A DNA stretch of 64,000 bases from a virus: positions 1 through 64,000 of the IMG/VR virus record IMGVR_UViG_3300026521_000003. The stretch is one strand, 5' to 3'. The position numbers and the translations under genes were made by a program. This document shows, piece by piece, positions 27,125-34,526 of the stretch; within the stretch, counting starts at the first letter, position 1, and every line of letters starts with the position of its first letter. Below the pieces are notes generated by a model. That model had not been told where the DNA came from, made no database searches, and saw only the letters and a program-made list of their open reading frames with translations.

Positions 27125-27157
27125 CAAAATGTTATTTTTAACCCCTTTAAAATATGA

Positions 27158-28117
27158 CTATTTATGGAGCCAAGATTTAATAATTTCTTTCTGTTTTTGA
27201 CTAAGATCAACATAAAAAATTTCTATTTCTACTATAAAATCCCCGATTTTATCTTTATTAATTGACTTAATACCTTTTTCTTTAAAAACTAATTTCTTTT
27301 TATTTTTTATATCATTGGTGTCAATAGTAATTTGTTCATCAACACCATCAATAATAATTTCATCTTCTATTAAAATATCTAACACATTAAGTTTTAAAGT
27401 CTTATATATATCTAAACCATCTCTCCTAAATTCACTATCATTATTAATATTAAGTTCAATATATAAATCACCTTTTATATTATTAATTTTATTAGCTTTA
27501 CCTCTCATAACTAAACGGGTATGATTGTCGACTCCTGATGGTACAACACATTTTAATTTTATAATCTCTTCTTTGAATCCTAGACCATCACAGCTACTAC
27601 ATGAATATATTTTTGTATATCCTATACCTTTACAGTTTGAACATAATATATTTGTAGTAACAAATCCACTCTTACTTTGAATAGTGCCATTACCGTCACA
27701 ATTTGGACAGGGCTTAAAGTTACCACCATACCCGTTACATTCATTACATTCACTCTTTTGCTTAAATTCAAATGGTATTTCGACACCAATGATTGATTCA
27801 TAGAAATTAATGTGCATTTGAATTACTTCATCTTTTTTAAAAGTTTTTTTTAATTTCTTTTTGATTTCTTTCTTTGGGTATCTAAAAATTGTACGTGTAT
27901 TTTTATTATAACTATAATAAAGTTTATCATAATCAGAACGTTTTTGTGAATTTGAAAGAATATCATAAGCCGCATTAATCTTTTTAAAGATAGTTTCAGC
28001 CTCTAAGTCTTTATTTAAATCTGGGTGATATTTTTTTGCTAATTTTCTATACTTATATTTTATATCCTCTAATAAAGCATTAGGAGATATTTCCAAAATC
28101 GCATAATAATCAATCAT
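27158..28117 (-). CDS. dnaJ: DnaJ (Hsp40) co-chaperone
   Basis: 319 residues from the ATG at 28117, chosen for GGAG upstream and for the standard start MIDYYAIL. J-domain with the HPD tripeptide (KKYHPDLNKD), then four CxxCxGxG-type zinc motifs (CNECNGYGG, CPNCDGNG, CSNCKGIG, CSSCDGLG), then the C-terminal client-binding domain (VPSGVDNHTRLVMRGKAN). The Gly/Phe linker is short. It would recruit host DnaK. T4-like phages use chaperones in head and tail folding; here it neighbours the flagellin operon divergently. Confidence 0.92.
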   Translation of the reverse strand: MIDYYAILEISPNALLEDIKYKYRKLAKKYHPDLNKDLEAETIFKKINAAYDILSNSQKRSDYDKLYYSYNKNTRTIFRYPKKEIKKKLKKTFKKDEVIQMHINFYESIIGVEIPFEFKQKSECNECNGYGGNFKPCPNCDGNGTIQSKSGFVTTNILCSNCKGIGYTKIYSCSSCDGLGFKEEIIKLKCVVPSGVDNHTRLVMRGKANKINNIKGDLYIELNINNDSEFRRDGLDIYKTLKLNVLDILIEDEIIIDGVDEQITIDTNDIKNKKKLVFKEKGIKSINKDKIGDFIVEIEIFYVDLSQKQKEIIKSWLHK

Positions 28118-28195
28118 AGTTACTCCATTTTTAAGATATTTATTTAAGGAAATTAACATAAGTATTAATTTTGCAATATTTTTGCCATTTTAGTT

Positions 28196-28222
28196 TAAGT
28201 TTTTTGCACTATAACCGATATT
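28196..28222 (+). promoter_or_regulatory. Sigma-28 (FliA) type flagellar promoter
   Basis: TAAG, then 15 bases, then ACCGATAT. The FliA consensus is TAAA-N15-GCCGATAA, and Campylobacter flaA-type promoters use CGATAT/CGATTT. Spacing is exact. It lies about 100 bases before the flagellin start, in the place expected for class 3 flagellar genes. No TTG-TAAAAT phage-style box is seen between it and the gene. Confidence 0.75.
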
Positions 28223-28321
28223 CTAATTGTAAGAGAAATATATACTACATTATATCATATTTCTCTTTAAATTAAACTTAAATGGAAAAGGAATTTCCAC
28301 TTTACACATTGGAGGTGTATC

Positions 28322-29125
28322 ATGTTTAATTTAGGACAAGCTCAATCAATTTTAGGGATTAATAATTCAAATGATCAAATTTATAGATTAAATGAGCAGT
28401 TACAAACAGGTAAAAGAATTAACAGAGCGGCAGATGATGCTTCTGGTATGGCTATCGCAAACCAACTTAAATCACAAGCTAATGGTTTGGGTCAAGCCAT
28501 TAGAAATTTAAATGAGGCAATTTCATTAACAAACATAGCTGATGGAGCTTTAGAAGAATATACTAAAGTCCTTATGGAAATTAGAGATAAAGCGTCTCAA
28601 GCAATTTCTGATTCAAATTCAACCGAATCTAGAACAGCTTTACAAAATGATATTAATGAAATGATTAAATCTGCGGAAGCTATAGCAACTGATACGTCTT
28701 ATAATGGTATTAAATTATTAGATGGTACTTTTACAAATAAAGTATTCCAAACTGGGGCATATAGTGGACAAACAACATCTATATCAATTTCTAGTGTTAA
28801 AACAGCTGATTTGGGTATTGATGCGTTGACAGTTGATACTTCTACAAACGCTGCAACAGCATTGGATAATATCGATGCTGCTCTTAAATCTCTTGACGGT
28901 ATTAGAAGTGGTATCGGTTCTGTTACACAAGGTCTTGAATCTAAAGTTAGAAATATGCAAGTAACACAACAAAACGTCTTATCTGCAGAATCTAATATTA
29001 GAGATGTAGATGAAGCACAAGCAAAAGCTGAATTAGATAACTGGACTGTTAGAAATCAAGCTGCAATGTTCGCATTTAATATGGCAGCTCAACAACAACA
29101 AAGTATTCTAAGATTATTCCAATAG
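28322..29125 (+). CDS. Flagellin
   Basis: 267 residues, preceded by a strong RBS (GGAGGTG). N-terminal D0/D1: LQTGKRINRAADDASGMAIA and IADGALEEYTKVLMEIRDKA. C-terminal D1/D0: VRNMQVTQQNVLSAESNIRD and QQQQSILRLFQ. The central variable region is only about 60 residues (SISSVKTADLGIDALTV), so D2/D3 are absent. Both assembly ends are intact, so the protein could polymerise into the host filament and present a minimal surface. Flagellin is not a virion protein; its promoter is flagellar and FlaG-like coding follows. Likely taken from the host and kept for host modification. Confidence 0.95.
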   Translation: MFNLGQAQSILGINNSNDQIYRLNEQLQTGKRINRAADDASGMAIANQLKSQANGLGQAIRNLNEAISLTNIADGALEEYTKVLMEIRDKASQAISDSNSTESRTALQNDINEMIKSAEAIATDTSYNGIKLLDGTFTNKVFQTGAYSGQTTSISISSVKTADLGIDALTVDTSTNAATALDNIDAALKSLDGIRSGIGSVTQGLESKVRNMQVTQQNVLSAESNIRDVDEAQAKAELDNWTVRNQAAMFAFNMAAQQQQSILRLFQ

Positions 29126-29139
29126 AATATTAAGATTAT

Positions 29140-29164
29140 AGGAGGGTTATTAACCCTCCTTTTT
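29140..29164 (+). terminator. Intrinsic terminator after flagellin
   Basis: Perfect 9-bp stem AGGAGGGTT / AACCCTCCT with an ATT loop, followed by a short T run. Placed 15 bases after the flagellin stop and before the small gene and FlaG-like gene, so it may lower their expression relative to flagellin. Confidence 0.8.
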
Positions 29165-29182
29165 AATTAAAAGGAGATTATT

Positions 29183-29467
29183 ATGGGTGGATATGCTAAT
29201 GACGTAAGTAGTTTTTTATCAATTTTTTATTTTCGCATGGAAGAGAAATTAAATGAATTAATAGAATTGAGTAAAGATAAATCATTTGATAGTACTAAGA
29301 AAAGTGTTGCAATTAAAGACAAATTAATCGAAGCATTAGATATGCTTACAATGAGTGCATCAGATGATAAAATAAAAGAATTTACTGATTATCTAAGTAC
29401 GAAAATTATTCTAGGTAAAGTAGAAGATTTAGAGGACGCAAAACGTGTATGTAAACTAATACGGTAA
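29183..29467 (+). CDS. Hypothetical protein in flagellin operon
   Basis: 94 residues with AAGGAG upstream. Helical and charged (MEEKLNELIELSKDKSFDST, LIEALDMLTMSASDDKIKEF). Its place between flagellin and a FlaG-like gene, and its size and helix pattern, allow a FliS-like flagellin chaperone, but no diagnostic FliS residues are present. Treat that as a context guess. Confidence 0.5.
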   Translation: MGGYANDVSSFLSIFYFRMEEKLNELIELSKDKSFDSTKKSVAIKDKLIEALDMLTMSASDDKIKEFTDYLSTKIILGKVEDLEDAKRVCKLIR

Positions 29468-29478
29468 AGGAGATAACT

Positions 29479-29799
29479 ATGATTCAGGAATTAACAAAAT
29501 CATTATCTAATTCAATACCTTCTATAAACTATACTGAACCACAATTAAATAATATACAAGAAAAATCTTTTAATGAAATACTTGATATTGAGAAAAGTAT
29601 AAATGAAGTTAATGAGTTATTAAAAGAAAAGAATCTAAAAGTTGAGTTAAATAGAGATATTAATATGATACAGATAAAAGAATTTGATGAAACTGGTGAA
29701 ATAGTATTAAAATCTACTCCACCAGAAGAATATATAAAAAGAGTTAAATACTTTAAAGAAAATATTCTTCCTAGTTTATTATTGGATGAAAAGGTTTAA
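29479..29799 (+). CDS. flaG: FlaG-like flagellar protein
   Basis: 106 residues with AAAGGAG as RBS. The C-terminal half follows the FlaG pattern: an INEVNELLKEKNLKVELNRD helix/strand, MIQIKEFDETGEIVLKSTPP (the V.v.D..TGEvIrqiPpE core), then a helix ending ILPSLLLDEKV similar to the IVGIIFDKKG end in Campylobacter. In Campylobacter, FlaG limits filament length. It shares the flagellin strand and direction, and overlaps the convergent NMN adenylyltransferase stop by 4 bases. Confidence 0.75.
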   Translation: MIQELTKSLSNSIPSINYTEPQLNNIQEKSFNEILDIEKSINEVNELLKEKNLKVELNRDINMIQIKEFDETGEIVLKSTPPEEYIKRVKYFKENILPSLLLDEKV

Positions 29800-30563
29800 C
29801 TTTTAGACTTTAATTTTTCAAAAGCTAGTTTTTCCGCTTCAACATCTATATTATTAGATAATCTCAATTCGGTTGGGAAAGTATTTTCAATATACGGTGT
29901 TAAAACTGGTGGAACAAACTCTTTCCATTCATCAGATTCATCCATAATAGCTTTTCGGATTTCTGTTCCGCTCATACAAATACTTTCTTTTAGTCTATCA
30001 ACAATATGTATTTGAATAGTATTTTCACCATATTCTTCATTTAGAGCATTAAACCAACTTGCATCATGCTTAGAACCAGCATAGTAATGATTTGGTTTTG
30101 GTAGGTTCATACCATCAATTTTACCAAATACAAAAGAAGCCCAGGCAATTTTAGAAACCGCACCAAGATCTTTAAGCTCTATAATTTTTAATTTAGATTT
30201 TTTACCTGTTACACCAAAAACTTTTTCAATCATCTCTCTACGTTGTTTCGGTGTAAATGGATTATTAATATTGCCACTTTCTTGAATTGAACCTAAACCA
30301 ATAATGACAATATCCATTTCTTTCATCATACGAGAAATCAATTCAAAGTGACCATTATGCATAGGTTGCATTCTCATTACAGCTAATCCAACGTTTGGAA
30401 GCATTTCAATGTTTGTAACCTCTAAATCATCATCTTGATAATCTTCTTTTAATATCTTGATAGCAGCTTGCTCGGAATTTGCTTTCACAGTTTCTATTTC
30501 ATCATATGTAGAATTAAATTCATCTTCATATTTAAAGCTAATAGTGTAGGTATTCATAATCAT
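29796..30563 (-). CDS. NMN adenylyltransferase (NadM-like)
   Basis: 255 residues; joins NMN and ATP to NAD. The nucleotidyltransferase core starts near residue 57: MRMQPMHNGHFELI (H-x-G-H motif), FTPKQRREMI, and SGTEIRKAI (the ISTMT-equivalent). This is the archaeal/phage NadM layout. An extra N-terminal module of about 55 residues (YTISFKYEDEFNSTY) precedes it. Phages use such enzymes to rebuild NAD during infection, including against NAD-depleting defences; no NAMPT partner is visible in this window. RBS GGAGAAAAAG. Confidence 0.85.
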   Translation of the reverse strand: MIMNTYTISFKYEDEFNSTYDEIETVKANSEQAAIKILKEDYQDDDLEVTNIEMLPNVGLAVMRMQPMHNGHFELISRMMKEMDIVIIGLGSIQESGNINNPFTPKQRREMIEKVFGVTGKKSKLKIIELKDLGAVSKIAWASFVFGKIDGMNLPKPNHYYAGSKHDASWFNALNEEYGENTIQIHIVDRLKESICMSGTEIRKAIMDESDEWKEFVPPVLTPYIENTFPTELRLSNNIDVEAEKLAFEKLKSKS

Positions 30564-30619
30564 TCTTTTTCTCCTTAGTTATACTTTTTAACTTTGGTTA
30601 AATACTATAACAGTTTTTT

Positions 30620-30974
30620 CTTTATGCACCACGCTGAGAAAACCCAATGATCTTTAGCCATTGGGATGAATCAGCAATAATGTTGTTAATTATATCAAAT
30701 TCAATATTAATTTTGTATTAATTTTACATTAAAATAATGTAAAAAGTATATAGATATAAAGTTTAAGGAGATCGGATTGAAATTAAATCGCAACTACAAA
30801 TATAGATTACAACCAAATACCAAACAATCCGATTTCCTTAAACTTTATTTCTTTACTGCAGATCAATCAGAATCTTTGTATCGAGAATGTCAGTTAATTC
30901 TGAAATTCGATGATTGGAGTGCCTCTCGGCACTCCCTTAGAAGCCCAATCGTCTTTAGCGGTTGGGTAGTTCAC
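30620..30974 (+). mobile_element. Decayed IS200/IS605-family element (about 0.35 kb)
   Basis: Left imperfect palindrome CCCAATG-ATCTTTAGC-CATTGGG at 30643-30665 and right palindrome CCCAATC-GTCTTTAGC-GGTTGGG at 30944-30966, ending TAGTTCAC at 30967-30974. These are the paired subterminal hairpins with CTTTAG loops typical of IS605/IS608. Between them is an internally deleted tnpB; tnpA is absent. The left boundary is approximate. Flanks: NMN adenylyltransferase and a small membrane protein gene. Confidence 0.75.
30721..30744. promoter_or_regulatory. Palindromic TAAAAT-type promoter region inside the IS relic
   Basis: Perfect 10-bp inverted repeat TTTTACATTA / TAATGTAAAA with AAA loop. It gives a minus-strand TG-TAAAAT box at 30721-30726 and a near-match on plus. 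Could serve the NMN adenylyltransferase leftward or the tnpB remnant rightward. Confidence 0.35.
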
Positions 30975-31016
30975 TATACTAAATTATACATTAAAATTAT
31001 TTTAACTCACATCTAG
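30777..31016 (+). pseudogene. TnpB (IS605 OrfB) remnant with internal deletion
   Basis: Starts at TTG with AAGGAG upstream. Residues 1-17 (MKLNRNYKYRLQPNTKQ) are the standard TnpB N-terminus. The remaining 60 or so residues are translation of the element's right end, ending RSPIVFSGWVVHY, which is the read-through of the terminal hairpin. The RuvC domain and zinc finger (about 350 residues) are gone, so there is no nuclease. Confidence 0.8.
30916..30990 (+). ncRNA. Omega-RNA-like right-end RNA (putative)
   Basis: Two successive hairpins: GGAGTGCC-TCTC-GGCACTCC (30916-30935) and CCCAATC...GGTTGGG (30944-30966), then TAGTTCAC (to 30974). This is the TnpB guide-RNA scaffold layout; the next 16 bases (30975-30990) would be the guide. 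No intact TnpB is nearby, so activity would need a protein supplied elsewhere. Confidence 0.5.
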
Positions 31017-31365
31017 AAAGGTGAAATGTAGAACTAGGTATATGTCCTTGTTTTTTATCATATATTTGCCAACCATTAACAGGATCATTAAAGATTTCAT
31101 AAGTTTTAGTATGATAAATACGTATTGCCCCTTGGGGTGATAAACATATTAAAGTGGGATAATCATTTCTAACAAGATTAAGGGCATTTTCTCTAAAATT
31201 TGTTTTTTTAAAGAAATCTAGTTTAATAAATATTACGGAAATAATTAAAATAGGAACAATTATTGCACTCCATATCTTCACTAATATAAAAAAATCTGAA
31301 ATATATATTTTTTTAAGTCTATTTTTAATTAAAGCATATTTATTTTTATTATCTTTGATTGTCAT
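30997..31365 (-). CDS. Small membrane protein, unknown
   Basis: 122 residues. One transmembrane segment (about residues 28-48, VKIWSAIIVPILIISVIFI) after a basic N-terminus, so a cytoplasmic N-terminus and external C-terminal domain. C-terminal part (ICLSPQGAIRIYHTKTYEIF) is unrecognised. It starts at the stop of the CCA enzyme gene. Its C-terminus ends at the IS605 relic, so some of its end may derive from that insertion. Confidence 0.55.
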   Translation of the reverse strand: MTIKDNKNKYALIKNRLKKIYISDFFILVKIWSAIIVPILIISVIFIKLDFFKKTNFRENALNLVRNDYPTLICLSPQGAIRIYHTKTYEIFNDPVNGWQIYDKKQGHIPSSTFHLSRCELK

Positions 31366-32588
31366 TATTTTAAAACCTTTAATAATTGTTCTTTAGTATT
31401 TAATTCCGGTTTATCAACTACTATTTTCAGAAGCATATTCAAATGCATTCCAATTTCCGGTCCTTTAAAACCAAGGTTTATCATATCTACACCATTTACT
31501 TTTAGTTGAGTAACTTTATATGGTTCTTCATCAACCGTACCCACCTTATTTTTAAGGGTTTTTAGAGTGATTAAACCGGCTTTATGATTATTCTCCTTAT
31601 TAAGAGTTTTAAACGTGTTTAAAAGTCGTTCACATAACTCGAAATTACCATCTGCTAATCTAAGCAGTGCTTTGACCGTTGCTTGATCTGAAAAATCTCT
31701 CCCCTCAAATCCATCTTGAAATGTAATGAAAAGTGTGTATAACGCTTTATATTCAGAACTCAATTTAAGTGCTTGAATAGACCCTTTCATTTCAAGTAAA
31801 AGTGGTAAGTAATCAAATGTCTTAAATATATCTACGAGTACCATTTTATGAACTTCTTTATCTTTAATAAATCTATGGAATATCCTCATATCATGTAGAG
31901 TATCAATAACAAAGTTTAAAGAATAAGAATCCTTTTTAAGAATTTTGAACATTGAGTTTAGCTCCTGATAAAGCCGTTCTACTGAAACAATAGAGTTATC
32001 ATACGTATAAATAGCTGCATCTAATTGATCTCTTGTTGTAGTAAAACCAAGACTATCAAATCGTGAGAGAAATCTCACAAATCGAATTGAACGAAGATTA
32101 TCTTCTTTAATCCTTTCAGTTGCGTCCCCAACAAATCTGATAATTCTATCATCAGAGTCTTGAATGCCATTAGTAGGATCTTTAAGTTCATTTGTTATAG
32201 GATTATACCCAACTGCATTGATAGTGAAATCTCTACGTTTTGCGTCTTCTTCAAAATTATCAGTAAAAGCAATGGTAGCATTTCTACCATCACAAGATAC
32301 ATCATATCGATACCGTGTTACCTCATATAGTTCTTTACCGATTTTAATAGATACAGTTCCATGCATTTCGCCAGTTGGGATGACAGTTTTAAATAATTTA
32401 TTAGTTATTTCTATTGGACAATTTGTTGCAAAATCAATATCTTTTGGACTAATACCAAGATATAAATCTCTAACAGGTCCACCAACTATAAGACATTCAT
32501 AGCCTGCATCCATAAAAGTTTTAGTAATAAAAAGTGTATCTGATTTAAAAGGCTCTGGAAGTTGATCAAAATATCGTTTAAAATTCAT
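31365..32588 (-). CDS. CCA-adding tRNA nucleotidyltransferase / poly(A) polymerase family
   Basis: 407 residues. LIVGGPVRDLYLG with DIDFAT is the G-G-xVRD...DxD active site of class II nucleotidyltransferases, RRDFTINAVGY is motif C, and RSIRFVRFLSRF the following RNA-binding block. Length matches bacterial CCA enzymes. It would repair or mature tRNA 3' ends, yet no tRNA gene was recognised in this window. RBS GGAAGATA. Stop overlaps the start of the small membrane gene. Confidence 0.88.
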   Translation of the reverse strand: MNFKRYFDQLPEPFKSDTLFITKTFMDAGYECLIVGGPVRDLYLGISPKDIDFATNCPIEITNKLFKTVIPTGEMHGTVSIKIGKELYEVTRYRYDVSCDGRNATIAFTDNFEEDAKRRDFTINAVGYNPITNELKDPTNGIQDSDDRIIRFVGDATERIKEDNLRSIRFVRFLSRFDSLGFTTTRDQLDAAIYTYDNSIVSVERLYQELNSMFKILKKDSYSLNFVIDTLHDMRIFHRFIKDKEVHKMVLVDIFKTFDYLPLLLEMKGSIQALKLSSEYKALYTLFITFQDGFEGRDFSDQATVKALLRLADGNFELCERLLNTFKTLNKENNHKAGLITLKTLKNKVGTVDEEPYKVTQLKVNGVDMINLGFKGPEIGMHLNMLLKIVVDKPELNTKEQLLKVLK

Positions 32589-32664
32589 TATCTTCCTTTA
32601 ATATATCAATTAATATATTATATTGATTCTATACTTAAAACTACTTAAAAAATTGATATTGGGG

Positions 32665-32672
32665 CATAAATA
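32665..32672 (+). promoter_or_regulatory. Late-promoter-like box CATAAATA
   Basis: One base from TATAAATA, 32 bases before the endonuclease start at 32704. Confidence 0.3.
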
Positions 32673-32703
32673 ATTATATAGTTTAAAAATATAGGATTTA
32701 CAA

Positions 32704-33593
32704 ATGAATTTTAAAAAATTTAGAACACAATTTTTTGATACTTTTAACTTTGAAATTGATGGAAGATTACATTATGTATATAGAATTACAGAAATCGATA
32801 CAAATATGTCATATATTGGATCTAGAACATGTAATAGGTCTATCCACGATGCATATACTACATGCACCAATGATTTAAAATCTTATGGTACATCATCATA
32901 TAGAAAAGAATTTATAAAAGCAAACTTAGATAAATTTAAATTCAAGATATTACGAATTTTTGATAATTCGGTTGACAAAATATTATTTGAATCATTTATA
33001 CATCAGAAATTTGACGTTAAACATAATAATAAATTTTGGAATAAATCAAATCACACACCTAATGGTTGTGATACTACTGGAAGACAATTTACTCATAGTG
33101 AAGACCATATTAAAAAGAGAACTGAATCGAGATCAAAAACGATGTTGGAAGTTGGTGAAGATGGATTAAATAGGTATCAGAGAGCAAGTATAAAAGCAAA
33201 TAAAACAAAATTAAAGAAAGATAAGAATGGGTTAAGTCAATATCAGAAATTAGCTAAGAAAGCTTGGACGACAAAAAAGAAAAAGGATTTAAATTTACTT
33301 CAAAAAATAATCCACGTTTAAATACAATAATAATTATGAATGATAATGATGAAATTATTGAGATTATTGAAAGCTCATTTACTACTTTCTGCAAAGAACA
33401 TAAATACCCTATGAATGCGTTTAGGAAATCATATATTGCTAAAGGCAAAAAAATATATATTGATTTAGATAATGGTAATTTAAAGAAAATGAAAGATACT
33501 TTTGAGTATAATACATTTAAAGGGTGGTACGCTATAAAATATATAGATCTTTCCGATGAATTAATTAAAAAAGTAAAGGAGTTTAAAAGGTGA
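32704..33593 (+). CDS. GIY-YIG homing endonuclease, split by a -1 frameshift
   Basis: Frame 1 (32704-33321) has the GIY-YIG core: LHYVYRITEIDTNMSYIGSR, with later NKFWNKSNHTPNGCDTTGRQ typical of phage Seg-like nucleases. Frame 2 (to 33593) encodes the C-terminal DNA-binding part: TTFCKEHKYPMNAFRKSYIA and FKGWYAIKY. The frames meet at the heptamer A-AAA-AAG (33273-33279), in phase for -1 slippage, with a second G-AAA-AAG at 33279-33285. A -1 shift gives a product of about 297 residues. Either programmed frameshifting, a homopolymer indel, or a pseudogene. Confidence 0.75.
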
Positions 33594-33964
33594 AATTTTT
33601 AGTAGTAGATGATTCATCAACAATGAGACGAATTATAAAGAATACAATTATAAGATTGGGGTATAAAAAAGAAAATTTATTTGAGGCAGAAGATGGCGAA
33701 GTAGCATTAAATTTATTTAGAGAAAAAGGGAATGATTTTTTTGGGATAATTTTAACAGATATAAACATGCCGAATAAAAATGGATATGATTTAATAAAAG
33801 AAGTAAGAAAATTGGATGAGAATATACCAATCGTAACTATCTCAACAGAGGGTGGAAAATCTGAAGTTTTGAAAGCTTTAAAACTTGGTTCGACAAATTA
33901 CATCGTTAAACCGTTTACACCACAAGTACTTAAAGAAAAATTAAAAGATATACTTGGAGAATAA
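33590..33964 (+). CDS. cheY: CheY-type response regulator
   Basis: 124 residues, a single receiver domain. Acidic pair D7-D8 (VVDDSSTMRRII), phosphoacceptor D57 (ILTDINMP), the Ser/Thr switch in ISTEGGKSEVL, and K107 in NYIVKPFTPQVLKEKL. The STMRRIIKNT and KPFTPQVLKEKL blocks match Helicobacter/Campylobacter CheY almost letter for letter. CheY-P binds the flagellar switch FliM to set rotation. Starts at GTG with AAAGGAG upstream and overlaps the endonuclease stop (GTGA). No kinase, CheB or CheR is encoded nearby. Confidence 0.92.
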   Translation: MKFLVVDDSSTMRRIIKNTIIRLGYKKENLFEAEDGEVALNLFREKGNDFFGIILTDINMPNKNGYDLIKEVRKLDENIPIVTISTEGGKSEVLKALKLGSTNYIVKPFTPQVLKEKLKDILGE

Positions 33965-34525
33965 TTAAATTTCTCTCAAGTATTTTTTTTCTAGTAATTT
34001 TAATAATCCAAATTCAAAACCTTGAAAATCACCAAATTCAATAAATTCATTTTCTTTTCTAATTTCATTCATTAAATTAACTTCTATTTCTAACTCTTCA
34101 TCTACACCATCTTTAATAGGCATAATCATTGTAAAAGGATTAATAGTGTTATCACGAATAAATTTTGTACATCTACTAATTTTCCAAACTGGAAAATTGT
34201 CTGATTCTTCATCGATTTCAAAATACAGATAGCTATGTTCTAAACCATCATCTTCTTCATAAAATTCATTGAATGCAACTGTAAATGGAGTATCTTCTGG
34301 GAATCCCTCCATTCTTTTCAACATATCATCTAACTCTATATTTGAATCTAATTTCCAATCACGTTTAAAATAATCAAGGGGTATTTCTTGTTCGATATTT
34401 AAACCTGCTAAACAAATGATAAATTTATCTTCAATCTTGATAGGTGATATTACATAATTAAATAATCTCTTATGTCTAAATACTTTACCTATCGCATCTT
34501 CCATCTTAAATAAGTTCGGTTCCAC
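33965..34525 (-). CDS. Hypothetical acidic protein
   Basis: Not recognised. 186 residues, acidic, mixed alpha/beta. Start is GTG at 34525; an ATG at 34504 is possible. Adjacent to the next minus-strand gene by 1 base and end-to-end with cheY. Confidence 0.5.
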   Translation of the reverse strand: MEPNLFKMEDAIGKVFRHKRLFNYVISPIKIEDKFIICLAGLNIEQEIPLDYFKRDWKLDSNIELDDMLKRMEGFPEDTPFTVAFNEFYEEDDGLEHSYLYFEIDEESDNFPVWKISRCTKFIRDNTINPFTMIMPIKDGVDEELEIEVNLMNEIRKENEFIEFGDFQGFEFGLLKLLEKKYLREI

Positions 34526-34526
34526 C

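Noticed and set aside
30722-30744. Perfect hairpin as the IS605 left end
   Set aside because: The hairpin at 30643-30665 matches the right-end hairpin in stem and CTTTAG loop and is the better left end; this one looks like a TAAAAT promoter palindrome.
32164-32502. 112-codon plus-strand open frame
   Set aside because: Lies entirely within the clear CCA-adding enzyme gene on the other strand.
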